NCBI RefSeq assembly: GCF_010119975.1
Contig: NZ_CP048222.1
Span: 4,358,501-4,422,500, forward strand
Direction of reading: 5' to 3'
Length of the DNA: 64,000 bases
Source of the DNA: Rhodocytophaga rosea
Lineage (GTDB): Bacteria; Bacteroidota; Bacteroidia; Cytophagales; 172606-1
Shown here: positions 45,756 through 54,310 of the stretch, in pieces
Layout of the letters: every line of letters begins with the position of its first letter
Numbering within the stretch: position 1 is the first letter of the stretch
Position numbers and translations under genes: made by a program
The notes under the pieces: generated by a model
The model's input: only the letters and a program-made list of their open reading frames with translations
Databases searched by the model: none
What the model was told of the DNA's origin: nothing

Positions 45756-46027
45756 AGGAGGTTTAAATTATGGCACATAATACAAAAAAAAGCATATAAC
45801 AGGCTACATGGTTACAATATTTAAACGGATGAATCTGCTAGAGAAGAACTGTAAATAGATATTAATGTTTTACATAGGTATTTACTATTTCGGTCATCAT
45901 ATCTTTTAGTTTCCTATCCTTGCACTTTGCCATAAGCAGATGTTGAAGAAAATTTTTATACCAGAAGGTTACTTTCTTTTATTCTCACCATTACTGCTAA
46001 AACATCCTCTTATCATTCTAAACAACA

Positions 46028-46456
46028 ATGAAATTTACATTCGTCCGCGTATTTGTTTTAACAATCATCTTTTTTGTTGCCTTCACATTTTCTCTTTCAG
46101 TATCAGCACAGCAAAAATCCACCTCTATCGAAGGGTACTGGAGTGGCCAGGGGTATCAGTTATACCTGCAACAAGGTATGTTCCTGTTCCAGACGGAAGG
46201 AAATACAGCCATTTCTGGCGTATACCACCTGGAAAATGGGTATCTGTTGTTAGGTGATTCACAACAGCCATTGGTGTATAAAGTGGAGAGAAAAGGAAAT
46301 ACCCTGGAATTATTAGGTGCTGAAACAGAAATACACTTACAAGCCGATAAACACACCGTTCACCGGAATATTTTTATGGGAACCATTTCCCAGATCGGCA
46401 GAGAAAATGCTCAAAGTGAAGCTTCTTCTCAGTTGCCAGAACACTATTTCAATTAA
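46028..46456 (+). CDS. Small exported protein, function unknown
   Basis: The 142-residue protein has a signal peptide (1-28, ending VSAQQ) and a short beta domain of about 80 residues (IEGYWSGQGYQLYLQQG, AISGVYHLENGYLLLG, VYKVERKGNTLEL). The G-Y-W-x-G-x-G-Y start resembles lipocalin-like or META-type domains that describe bound-ligand barrels, but the match is by eye only. It is followed 101 bases later by the DUF4919 gene on the same strand. An overlapping longer frame from 45940 in another phase was judged a shadow because it lacks a signal peptide and ends inside this gene. Confidence 0.6.
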   Translation: MKFTFVRVFVLTIIFFVAFTFSLSVSAQQKSTSIEGYWSGQGYQLYLQQGMFLFQTEGNTAISGVYHLENGYLLLGDSQQPLVYKVERKGNTLELLGAETEIHLQADKHTVHRNIFMGTISQIGRENAQSEASSQLPEHYFN

Positions 46457-46557
46457 CATTGATTCATAAGGATATTCCATAGAAGTTATCCTACTCAACT
46501 TGCTTATTACCCTACATTAATTTTCTAATTTTTAAATCTTCCAATCAATTAATTCTT

Positions 46558-47280
46558 ATGAAAAAGCTTGCTTATTTTTTATTAGCCCCAGCTTTATTAT
46601 TCATTAGTTCTGTTACACACGCCCAGCAAATTGGCAGCTTTAGTCTGGAAGAAATCCAAAAGCAGGTTTCTGACCCGAATGGTAAATATTACCATACAAC
46701 CTTGCTGGAAAAATTCAATAAAGACCAGGAACTGGATACCGAATCTTTGGTGATGTTGTATTATGGCTTCAGTACCTTGAGCGACTATAAGCCTTATGAA
46801 AGCTGGCTACTGGAGAAAGAATTGCTAAAAGTAGAAAAAGGCAAAGAAGATGCTTCAACCGCAGCATTGGCTGATTCCTTGCTTAAAATCAATCCGGTGT
46901 CATTACTGGCGCATCAGAAATTGTATCGTGCTCATTTAGATAGTGACAAGAAACTGGCCATCAAACACAAAGAAAAATTTGAAAGCCTCGGAAAAGCGAT
47001 TAAGTACAGTGGCAATGGCCGTAAAATAGAAACTGCCCCATTATTGATTTCTCCAGCCGATAAGTTTGCCTATTTCAATTATATGGGCATGACCTTGCGG
47101 CCGAAAGAGGAAATTCTGGAAGAAAATAGCAAAATATACAATGTGGTGTATTATGCCAATCCGGCCAGTCCAGTATTGACCAACAAGTGGTACTTCGACA
47201 ATACAATTCCCTTTACCAAAGAAAACAAGCTGAAATCTGAAATCACGGTGATGATTGCAGAAAAAGCTGCTAGTAACTAG
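46558..47280 (+). CDS. Exported DUF4919-family protein
   Basis: The 240-residue protein has a signal peptide (1-22, ending THAQ) followed by a helical repeat-like region (PNGKYYHTTLLEKFNKDQELDTESLVMLYYGFSTLSDYKPYESW) and a C-terminal beta part ending KWYFDNTIPFTKENKL. This is the DUF4919 layout known from Bacteroidota exported proteins of unknown role. The TAG stop at 47278-47280 is shared with the left boundary of an IS630 element: the T and A are the target TA duplication and the G is the first base of the IS. The reading frame is therefore intact. Confidence 0.85.
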   Translation: MKKLAYFLLAPALLFISSVTHAQQIGSFSLEEIQKQVSDPNGKYYHTTLLEKFNKDQELDTESLVMLYYGFSTLSDYKPYESWLLEKELLKVEKGKEDASTAALADSLLKINPVSLLAHQKLYRAHLDSDKKLAIKHKEKFESLGKAIKYSGNGRKIETAPLLISPADKFAYFNYMGMTLRPKEEILEENSKIYNVVYYANPASPVLTNKWYFDNTIPFTKENKLKSEITVMIAEKAASN

Positions 47281-47293
47281 TAGTCTATAAACA

Positions 47294-47950
47294 TTAAATA
47301 GTCGGGTATAGTTTTTTGAGTTTAACCCTGGCATCTTGATTGGTGAACTGCCAATTAGCTTTTACTGCTTTGTTATTTCTGCTCTCCTGCCAGGCGCTTA
47401 GCTGTTTTATTAACTCATCCTCTGTGGCAATGTGCCTGTCAAGGCAATCTCTTTGTAACACTGATAGCTCTATTTCTGCCATATTGAGCCAACTGCCATG
47501 AGCCGGGGTAAAGATAAACTCTATCCTGTCTAAATACGCTTTAGCTTTCTCAGGTTGATAAAGTTCATAAAAAGCACTTGGTTTGTGAGCCGACAAGTTA
47601 TCCTCTACTAAAGTGATTTTCTCGCATGCTTTGTAAGTAGTATCCAACAACCGGCTTAGAATCTTTACCCAGGTGAAACGGTTGTGGTTTTGCTCCACAA
47701 AACAATATCGTTTACCGGCTAATGGCTCAAAGACCATATAGATATCACGCACTCCATGTCTTGTATAGATACTGTCCTGATACTGTTTTCCATCTTTGCC
47801 TATGAAGTGTTTGCTTTCAATAAGTTGTTTGGGTGATTCATCCAAAGTGACCAGCAGCTGCTTTTCATCATATGGCCTTTCATAGACTGAAATCACTTTT
47901 TCCATTTGATAAACAAACCCTGCATTTTGTTTAGGGGGGATCACCCACAT
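47294..47950 (-). CDS. IS630 transposase, catalytic part (ORF B)
   Basis: The 218-residue C-terminal half holds the DDE domain. The first Asp is in LVTLDESP, the second in LVEDNLSAHKP, and the Glu is in GSWLNMAEIELSVL, the standard IS630 catalytic triad with the normal 34-35-residue spacing. It has no good own start: the ATG lies inside the shared frame, and translation is expected to enter from ORF A by a -1 shift at the A8 run (minus strand of 47979-47986). Together the parts give about 381 residues. Confidence 0.88.
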   Translation of the reverse strand: MWVIPPKQNAGFVYQMEKVISVYERPYDEKQLLVTLDESPKQLIESKHFIGKDGKQYQDSIYTRHGVRDIYMVFEPLAGKRYCFVEQNHNRFTWVKILSRLLDTTYKACEKITLVEDNLSAHKPSAFYELYQPEKAKAYLDRIEFIFTPAHGSWLNMAEIELSVLQRDCLDRHIATEDELIKQLSAWQESRNNKAVKANWQFTNQDARVKLKKLYPTI

Positions 47951-47955
47951 GGGCC

Positions 47956-48438
47956 TCAGCCAAGGCTTAAGCTCATTTTTTTTAACAGGCTTGCCACACT
48001 CGTATGGGAAATGGAGTCAATCACCTTGAGTTCTACTAATCTGTCTGCCAGCAGTTGCAGTTTCCATTTTGCCTGTCCTTGAGGCGGCTCACTACAGACT
48101 AATGCCAGCAGATGCGCTTCTACCTTCCCATCTATCTTTTTGTCGCTTCTTAATTTTCTTGTTTTCTTATCAAACATGCCCATGCCCTGCTCACAAAAAC
48201 ACTTACGGATACGCTCCACACTTCTGGTAGATAATTTATAAGTTTCTGCCAACTCAGTCTCACTTTGCCTGCCTGTTGTTTCATCGCTGGCTAACAGCAC
48301 ATAGGCTTTTTGAATATCTTTGGCCTTTCGGCTGCCTTTATTTATCCAACTACTTAAGATCCTTCTTTCTTCAGCACTGAGGGTAATTCGATAAATGACC
48401 ATGGCTTTTTTGATCAAATTACCTAATTTACCTGACAT
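47956..48438 (-). CDS. IS630 transposase, DNA-binding part (ORF A)
   Basis: The 160-residue N-terminal half has paired helix-turn-helix regions (LSAEERRILSSWINKGSRKAKDIQKAYVLLASDE and LAETYKLSTRSVERIRK) and a C-terminal winged segment. It ends LLKKMSLSLG after an A8 run. A -1 slip on AAA AAA continues as NELKPWLRP into ORF B. An alternative start at MVIYRITLSAEER (ATG ending at 48402) is more usual for IS630 proteins. Confidence 0.85.
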   Translation of the reverse strand: MSGKLGNLIKKAMVIYRITLSAEERRILSSWINKGSRKAKDIQKAYVLLASDETTGRQSETELAETYKLSTRSVERIRKCFCEQGMGMFDKKTRKLRSDKKIDGKVEAHLLALVCSEPPQGQAKWKLQLLADRLVELKVIDSISHTSVASLLKKMSLSLG

Positions 48439-48509
48439 CTTATATTTTATGAACTACTAGTAAATAAATATAAAACAGGTATATACTATTGTAACTTGAA
48501 CTGGTTTAT

Positions 48510-48533
48510 TGCCACGCCTCTAAAGGCGTGGCA
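48510..48533. terminator. GC-rich hairpin between the IS and the substrate-binding-protein gene
   Basis: TGCCACGCCT and AGGCGTGGCA form a perfect 10-bp stem with a 4-nt loop. On the plus strand it is followed by TTTACATTT. Before the IS inserted it would have stood about 50 bases after the DUF4919 gene, so it may be that gene's terminator, or serve the minus-strand gene ending at 48541. The TAAAGGCGTGGCA palindrome type also recurs in bacterial genomes as an interspersed repeat. Confidence 0.6.
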
Positions 48534-48540
48534 TTTACAT

Positions 48541-49404
48541 TTATACCTGGATATACACTTCTTCCGGCTTTGCTTGCCTGTCAATGAGATGTAAGCGGTA
48601 CAAGGTATCAACTACCTCAGTCAGGATTTTTGGTGAAAGTTGGCTATTTGATGCCCACTTTGTATGTGCAAACCAGGCAGTTGCATCGTCGGGCTTTATG
48701 CCAAAGCGTTCTGAAACCATTCCAGGTGCACTTTTATTTTGCATAAATTCTCCATTTGCCTGATAGATGGTTTGTAATACCTTTTGTAACGCTTCTTTTC
48801 TAGTAGCAATTACTTCGTTTCTGGCAGCAATCACAAAACAAGGCCAGGGTGTAGGGCATTCTCCCACTCTGCGGAATTCACCATTGTCTACAAAAGGCTG
48901 GGTCATAAATCGCTCCCACATAAATACTTCTGCTTCATTGTTGCGGAAAGCTTCCCGGGCTCCCTGTAAATTACCTACGATCACTAATTGCTCTTCAGTA
49001 AGCGGCCATCCTCTCTGGCTGGTATCTACAAAAGCCATCAAATGTGACCCTGAACCCATCCGGCTAATAGCATAACGTTTTCCCTGAATATCTTCTATAT
49101 TTTGTAAACCGGAATGTGCAGGAACATGTATGCCCCAAATTAGCGGCGATTCTACATACAAGCTTATAATTTTACTGGGATTGCCTTTTACAATATCGGC
49201 AACGATGCCTTCAGTGAGCAGTACTGCCAGATCGAGGCTTCCATTTCGCAAATCCCTGGTCATTTCGCCGGTGCCGCCAGGATATTCTTTCCACTCTATT
49301 TGTATGCCTTGGCCCTCAAAATCCCCCTGGCTGATTGCCTGGTGCCAGGGCAGGTTAAAATGTTCGGGTACGCCTCCTATTTTCAGTGTTTCAGTGGGTT
49401 TCAT
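48541..49404 (-). CDS. Substrate-binding-protein homologue without signal peptide (PBP2, NMT1/Ca3427-like)
   Basis: The 287-residue protein has the two-lobed type-2 periplasmic-binding-protein fold of the NMT1/THI5-like group: LKIGGVPEHFNLPWHQAIS at the start, GTGEMTRDLRNGSLDLAVLLTEG, YAISRMGSGSHLMAF and GSFE-like lobe exchanges. These proteins usually bind thiamine precursors, sulfonates or nitrate-type ligands for ABC importers. This one begins with a hydrophilic stretch and has no export signal or lipobox. No permease or ATPase gene adjoins. It may be a cytosolic enzyme or regulator of the Ca3427 class. It is divergent from glyS. Confidence 0.75.
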   Translation of the reverse strand: MKPTETLKIGGVPEHFNLPWHQAISQGDFEGQGIQIEWKEYPGGTGEMTRDLRNGSLDLAVLLTEGIVADIVKGNPSKIISLYVESPLIWGIHVPAHSGLQNIEDIQGKRYAISRMGSGSHLMAFVDTSQRGWPLTEEQLVIVGNLQGAREAFRNNEAEVFMWERFMTQPFVDNGEFRRVGECPTPWPCFVIAARNEVIATRKEALQKVLQTIYQANGEFMQNKSAPGMVSERFGIKPDDATAWFAHTKWASNSQLSPKILTEVVDTLYRLHLIDRQAKPEEVYIQV

Positions 49405-49525
49405 GGCTTTGAGTTGTTATAGATCATTCAAACGCAAACAACAAATTTTAAGTGATTTTTTTTGTTATCGACTTTCAAATTTGCAATTTTCCGCATTTTT
49501 AAAATTATCAGTTTATCTTTGCCCC

Positions 49526-51028
49526 ATGACAACACCAGATAAAACCGTTACAAGCGAAAATATCTTCAAAAAAATTATTTCTCATGCCAAAGAATATGGA
49601 TTTGTATTTCCTTCCAGTGAGATTTATGATGGATTGCAGGCGGTATACGATTACGGGCAATATGGCGTAGAACTAAAAAATAACCTCAAAACCCTGTGGT
49701 GGAAAAGCATGACCCAGCTCAACGATAATGTGGTGGGTATTGATGCAGCTATTTTTATGAATCCGCTTACCTGGAAAGCCTCCGGACATGTGGATGGGTT
49801 CAACGACCCCATGATTGATAACAAAGATTCTAAAAAGCGCTACCGGGCAGATAATCTGATTGAAGATAAAGCTGATGAATATGAGCAGGCTGGCGATGTA
49901 AAGAAAGCCAAGGATCTTCGTGCAAAAATGAATCAGTTGCTGGGCGCTAATGACCTGAAAGGGGTATATAATTTAATTGTGGAAGAAAATATCAAATGCC
50001 CGCTTTCTGGCACCGCTAACTGGACAGATGTACGGCAGTTTAACCTGATGTTTTCCACCAAAGTAGGTTCTGTAGCAGAAGAAGCCGATACCATTTATCT
50101 ACGTCCGGAAACGGCACAGGGTATATTTGTAAACTTTTTAAATGTACAGAAAACCGGCCGGATGAAAATTCCTTTCGGTATTGCCCAGATCGGTAAAGCT
50201 TTCCGGAATGAGATTGTAGCCAAGCAATTTATTTTCCGGATGCGGGAATTTGAGCAGATGGAAATGCAGTTTTTTATCCGTCCTGGTGAAGAAATGAAGT
50301 GGTATGAACAATGGAAAGAAACCAGGTTCCGCTGGCACCAGGCGATCGGCCTTCCGGCTGAAAAACTCAAATACCACAAACATGAAAAACTGGCCCATTA
50401 TGCCAATGCTGCGGTTGATATTGAATTTGAGTTCCCATTTGGCTTTAAAGAGATAGAAGGCATTCATTCACGAACTGATTTTGATTTAACCGAACATCAG
50501 AAGCTGTCGAAGAAGAAAATGCAGTATTTTGACAATGACCTGAATGAAAATGGTAAGCCGTATGGAAATTATGTTCCCTATGTAGTAGAAACCTCTGTGG
50601 GTGCCGACCGTTTATTCCTGGCTACTTTATGCAATGCCTACACGGAAGAAACCGTAGGAGAGGGCGATCAGCAAAAAGAACGTATTTACCTGAAATTACA
50701 TCCGGCTCTGGCGCCAATAAAAGCTGCTATTTTTCCACTAGTCAGGAAGGATGGATTGGCTGAAAAAGCACAAATGATCTTCAATTTACTTAAGTACGAT
50801 TTTAATGTTATTTACGAAGACCGGGATGCCATTGGTAAACGATATACCCGTCAGGATCTGATCGGAACGCCTTTCTGTATTGCCGTAGATTATGAAACGA
50901 TGGAGAATGATACGGTGACCATCCGTTACCGGGATACGATGGCACAGGAAAGAGTGAAAATTGATGAGCTAAGCCAAAAAATCGGCAATGAAGTATCGTT
51001 CAAACGTATTTTTGATAAATTATCTTAA
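49526..51028 (+). CDS. glyS: Glycine--tRNA ligase, single-chain type
   Basis: The 500-residue class-II aminoacyl-tRNA synthetase is of the eukaryote/archaea-like GlyRS group (alpha2). Class-II motif 2 is in FRNEIVAKQFIFRMREFEQMEM and motif 3 is in VVETSVGADRLFLATL. The start KIISHAKEYGFVFPSSEIYDG is typical. A C-terminal anticodon-binding domain is present (APIKAAIFPLV, DIGKRYTRQDLIGTPFCIAVD-like). It charges tRNA-Gly. The ATG at 49526 was chosen; the open frame extends upstream but reads across the promoter of the divergent gene and lacks similarity. Confidence 0.95.
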   Translation: MTTPDKTVTSENIFKKIISHAKEYGFVFPSSEIYDGLQAVYDYGQYGVELKNNLKTLWWKSMTQLNDNVVGIDAAIFMNPLTWKASGHVDGFNDPMIDNKDSKKRYRADNLIEDKADEYEQAGDVKKAKDLRAKMNQLLGANDLKGVYNLIVEENIKCPLSGTANWTDVRQFNLMFSTKVGSVAEEADTIYLRPETAQGIFVNFLNVQKTGRMKIPFGIAQIGKAFRNEIVAKQFIFRMREFEQMEMQFFIRPGEEMKWYEQWKETRFRWHQAIGLPAEKLKYHKHEKLAHYANAAVDIEFEFPFGFKEIEGIHSRTDFDLTEHQKLSKKKMQYFDNDLNENGKPYGNYVPYVVETSVGADRLFLATLCNAYTEETVGEGDQQKERIYLKLHPALAPIKAAIFPLVRKDGLAEKAQMIFNLLKYDFNVIYEDRDAIGKRYTRQDLIGTPFCIAVDYETMENDTVTIRYRDTMAQERVKIDELSQKIGNEVSFKRIFDKLS

Positions 51029-51215
51029 TCTTAATATAAATAAATGTTGATGTTAGATGAGTAGGTTATTTATTTCCCCAATATTTTATTGCCAGGCTGG
51101 TTCACATGTCGAAAATCAAATGAAATTGGAACGATGTTGTAGTTAGATACCAGGTACTTGTGTGTAACTCATTCCAGTTTTCAAATCTTTTAATCTTACA
51201 ATTCGCAATTAAATA

Positions 51216-52121
51216 ATGCAATCCTATAATTTATCTCACCTCAAACAATTAGAAGCAGAAGCCATTTTTATCATGCGCGAAGTAGCGGCGCAGTTCGAAA
51301 AACCAGTATTACTTTTTTCCGGCGGCAAAGATTCTATAGTCATGGTTCGGCTTGCACAAAAAGCATTCTGGCCTGCTAAATTTCCCTTTCCACTGATGCA
51401 CATTGATACCGGGCATAATTTTGAAGAAACCCTTGCTTTCCGCGATAAACTTGTGGAACAAACTGGTGCCCGTCTCATCATCCGCAGTGTTCAGGATTCT
51501 ATTGACAAAGGCCGGGCTGTGGAAGAAAAAGGGCTAAATCCAAGCCGTAATTCCCTGCAAACCATTACCTTACTGGATGCTATTGAGGAATTTAAGTTTG
51601 ATGCCGCTTTTGGTGGCGCTAGGCGCGACGAAGAAAAGGCCAGAGCTAAAGAGCGTTTCTTTTCTCACCGGGATGAATTTGGCCAGTGGGACCCCAAAAA
51701 TCAGCGGCCGGAACTCTGGAATTTGTTTAATGGTAAAAAACATGCCGGCGAACATTTCCGGGTATTTCCCCTCTCCAACTGGACAGAAATGGACGTTTGG
51801 CAATACATTACGATGGAAGGCCTTGAAATTCCAAGTATTTATTTTACCCATAAACGCACGATTGTAAACCGGGGAGGCATGCTGCTGGCAAAATCCAATT
51901 ACATCACCCTGCTCAATGGTGAATCATATGAAGAAAGACAGATTCGTTACCGTACAGTAGGCGATATGACAATTACGGGTGCGGTTGAATCAGATGCTGC
52001 TACGCTGGAAGAAATCATTCAGGAAGTTGCTTCGGCCAGGGTAACCGAAAGGGGTAGCAGGGCAGATGACAAACGTTCGGAAGCGGCTATGGAAGACCGG
52101 AAAAAGCAGGGCTATTTCTAA
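51216..52121 (+). CDS. cysD: Sulfate adenylyltransferase subunit 2 (without CysN neighbour)
   Basis: The 301-residue PP-loop ATPase has the adenylyltransferase P-loop FSGGKDS (residues 34-40). The CysD signatures MHIDTGHNFEETLAFRD and FGGARRDEEKARAKERFFS and the C-terminal KKQGYF are present. CysD makes APS from sulfate and ATP; the GTPase CysN is needed for activity and is normally the next gene. Here a terminator follows and the next gene is an antiporter, so CysN must lie elsewhere or this copy serves another purpose, for example with NodQ-type or surface sulfation. Confidence 0.93.
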   Translation: MQSYNLSHLKQLEAEAIFIMREVAAQFEKPVLLFSGGKDSIVMVRLAQKAFWPAKFPFPLMHIDTGHNFEETLAFRDKLVEQTGARLIIRSVQDSIDKGRAVEEKGLNPSRNSLQTITLLDAIEEFKFDAAFGGARRDEEKARAKERFFSHRDEFGQWDPKNQRPELWNLFNGKKHAGEHFRVFPLSNWTEMDVWQYITMEGLEIPSIYFTHKRTIVNRGGMLLAKSNYITLLNGESYEERQIRYRTVGDMTITGAVESDAATLEEIIQEVASARVTERGSRADDKRSEAAMEDRKKQGYF

Positions 52122-52152
52122 TAGTATAAACCTCTTAAGTTAACATTATTTA

Positions 52153-52185
52153 AAACCCGCAAGTTAAATAAACACTTGCGGGTTT
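52153..52185 (+). terminator. cysD terminator
   Basis: A 12-bp perfect stem (AAACCCGCAAGT / ACTTGCGGGTTT) with a 9-nt loop starts 31 bases after the cysD stop and is followed by ATTTATAT on the plus strand. Confidence 0.85.
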
Positions 52186-52339
52186 ATTTATATAATTCTA
52201 TAACCACCTGCATAGCATCTTTCCGGTTTCTGCATGTATGGATATTATCAGGATAGATTCTGCTGGCAACAGGAATTACCTGTTTTACCTTCCTGAGAAT
52301 ATGCTCTGTAGGAAGATGAATTATCAGGTGGAAAAGGAG
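52184..52339 (-). pseudogene. Headless ORF remnant on the minus strand
   Basis: A 51-codon open frame runs from after a TAA (52340-52342) to a TAA at 52184-52186. It has no usable ATG at its start. Its translation (HLIIHLPTEHILRKVKQVIP, ASRIYPDNIHTCRNRKDAM, VVIELYK) looks like a real C-terminus. The frame has no partner upstream, so it is probably a broken gene. A plus-strand frame of about 58 codons also covers part of it, so chance is possible. Confidence 0.3.
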
Positions 52340-52618
52340 TTAGCCTTCATCCATTCAATATATAGAACCTTTGTTAATATTGTTCTGGCCGGATATCCTT
52401 GGTTTTATAGCTGTTAGCTTTAGATTAAACTAATTTTAAGAAACACGATTCCTGCAATATTTCGGAGCAGTCTCAGGCTGGAAGCCTTCAGTAACTTTTT
52501 GGCTTGTTTTTACGTCCCTCTATCATTGGATGCAAATGCAACAGACACTCTCTTACTTTTTACATACCAAGCGCCTTGCAACCAGTATTTCTGAAAGTAT
52601 TGCTTACCAGTCACCTGA
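52186..52618. other. Gene-poor 430-base region upstream of the antiporter
   Basis: Apart from the headless ORF at its left end, this region holds no convincing gene, RNA or repeat. The frame at 52504-52752 overlaps the antiporter start in another phase and is judged a shadow. The antiporter promoter is expected here but was not pinpointed. Confidence 0.4.
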
Positions 52619-53899
52619 ATGGACCCTTATATACTTGTAATTACTATTATTGGCCTGGCTGCCTTAGGCATGACCTGGCTTCCCAACTGGCTGGCAGAAT
52701 TACCTTTGTCTTATCCTATTTTATACCTATTGCTGGGTATATTATTATATAGTTTGCCTTTAGAATTACCTGATCCGGATTTAAAGAAAGAAGAAAGCTT
52801 TGTAGTTAGGTTGACAGAATTGAGTGTAATTATTACGCTGATGGGTACAGGCATTAAAATCAACCGCCCTTTTAGCTTAAAAAAATGGAGTATTCCTCTC
52901 CGGCTGGTAACGGTTACCATGATTGTAACAATTGCTGCTGTAGCGTTTTTCGGCTGGTGGGCACTTGGTTTGGTTCCGGCATCTGCTATTTTATTAGGGG
53001 CAGTACTGGCACCTACCGACCCTGTTCTGGCCGGAGATGTACAGGTAGGTCCGCCCAGTGAAGAACAAGAAGACCATGTACGGTTTTCATTAACGGCCGA
53101 AGCCGGTTTGAATGATGGGATGGCTTTTCCTTTTACCTGGCTGGCTATCAATCTGGCTATTGCAGCGGCAACCAGAGAGCAATGGCTTGATAACTGGTTT
53201 CTAAAAGATGTATTATATAAAATCACTGCAGGCGCTGGTATGGGTTACCTGATGGGAAGACTTCTGGCTTTTGTGGTATTCCGTTTGCCTAAGATTTCTA
53301 AATTTCCGGAGGCAAAAGATGGTTTTCTGGCTTTATCGGCCACCCTGCTTGTGTATGGGCTTACCGAAATGATTCATGGATATGGGTTCATTGCTGTATT
53401 CGTAGCCGGCCTGACCTTAAGCAGCCGGGAGCGGCAACATAAATACCACAAAGAGTTACATGATTTTACTGACCAGGTAGAACGTTTACTTATGGTGATT
53501 GTGCTCATTCCCTTTGGCGGAAGTTTACTGAAAGGCTTACTAGATGATCTTACCTGGCCTGGCGCTTTACTAGGATTAGGCCTGTTATTTATTATCCGCC
53601 CTTTGGCGAGTATGTTAGGATTGATAGGCACAGATGTGAACTTAAAAGAAAAACTAGCCATAAGTTTTTTTGGAATCCGGGGAATAGGCTCTTTTTACTA
53701 TTTAGCCTTTGCCTTTTACCAAACAAGCTTCACCCAGGCAGGAGAGCTGTGGTCAATTGTGAGTTTTGTAGTAGTAGTTTCTATTGTACTGCATGGCATT
53801 ACCGCTTTTCCGGTGATGCGCTACCTCGACCTGCGCCGGCTGAAAGAAGAAAGGGCTAACAGAAAAACTGCCAGCCCTATTATCAATGAAGTTAAATAA
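52619..53899 (+). CDS. Na+/H+ antiporter, CPA1/NhaP type
   Basis: The 426-residue inner-membrane protein has about twelve helices. Diagnostic motifs are APTDPVLAGDVQ (the ion-binding Asp of CPA1 exchangers, here TDP) and EAGLNDGMAFPF (the second conserved Asp), followed by the FFGIRGIGSFYYLAFA helix. It exchanges internal Na+ (or K+) for H+ to control pH and salt. It lacks the long cytosolic C-terminal tail of NhaP2 types. It stands alone. Confidence 0.92.
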   Translation: MDPYILVITIIGLAALGMTWLPNWLAELPLSYPILYLLLGILLYSLPLELPDPDLKKEESFVVRLTELSVIITLMGTGIKINRPFSLKKWSIPLRLVTVTMIVTIAAVAFFGWWALGLVPASAILLGAVLAPTDPVLAGDVQVGPPSEEQEDHVRFSLTAEAGLNDGMAFPFTWLAINLAIAAATREQWLDNWFLKDVLYKITAGAGMGYLMGRLLAFVVFRLPKISKFPEAKDGFLALSATLLVYGLTEMIHGYGFIAVFVAGLTLSSRERQHKYHKELHDFTDQVERLLMVIVLIPFGGSLLKGLLDDLTWPGALLGLGLLFIIRPLASMLGLIGTDVNLKEKLAISFFGIRGIGSFYYLAFAFYQTSFTQAGELWSIVSFVVVVSIVLHGITAFPVMRYLDLRRLKEERANRKTASPIINEVK

Positions 53900-53925
53900 T
53901 ACTAAAGTATATTACGTATTTGCTC

Positions 53926-54162
53926 TTAGTGTTTATGTCCGTGATGATCGTCATTTTTTTTGGTAACGGAAGTGGCAATAAAAAAAGCAATGGCCAATAA
54001 CACCCAGGTTCCGGCGAAAGCATATCCAAACGAAGGATTTACATTATCATTACAGCCAGACAAACCTATCGTACTCATCAGCAGGGCAAGTACAGCTATA
54101 AATTGTTTCAGACTACTTTTGGCAGTATTTATTTTTTGTAAAAACAGAAACAGTGATTTCAT
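53926..54162 (-). CDS. Small lipoprotein with membrane helix and His-rich tail
   Basis: The 78-residue protein has a lipoprotein signal with lipobox GLSGC, a second membrane helix (AFAGTWVLLAIAFFIAT) and a C-terminal tail TKKNDDHHGHKH. The tail could bind a transition metal. The ATG ending at 54162 is preferred over an upstream start because the signal begins there. I recognise no family. It converges on the antiporter gene, 26 bases away. Confidence 0.5.
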   Translation of the reverse strand: MKSLFLFLQKINTAKSSLKQFIAVLALLMSTIGLSGCNDNVNPSFGYAFAGTWVLLAIAFFIATSVTKKNDDHHGHKH

Positions 54163-54310
54163 CAGTGATCGGATAAAGTCTAAGGAAATGAAAGCTACAA
54201 AGGTAGAAATTATCAGCATATGAAAGCTACAAATTATTAAGATTTCTCTGGTTTATTCAACAGATCTGTTCATACGCCTTTTATATTTCCAGTAACTAAT
54301 AGTTTCTTCA

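Larger units (their letters stand above)
47280..48457 (-). mobile_element. IS630-family insertion sequence, about 1178 bp, intact
   Basis: The element is bounded by terminal inverted repeats that begin GTAGTCTATAAA (left, from 47280) and GTAGTTCATAAA (right, complement ending at 48457). Both ends are flanked by TA (47278-47279 and 48458-48459), the known target duplication of the IS630/Tc1 group. Inside, two overlapping minus-strand frames encode one transposase joined by a -1 frameshift at eight consecutive A. The DDE residues are intact, so it may still be active. It is the only IS in the window. Confidence 0.85.

Noticed and set aside
45940-46257. Plus-strand frame overlapping the start of the small exported protein gene
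   Set aside because: It is in another phase from the gene at 46028, which has a signal peptide and better composition.
52504-52752. Plus-strand frame before and across the antiporter start
   Set aside because: Different phase from the antiporter, whose N-terminal helix is clear; composition is not protein-like.
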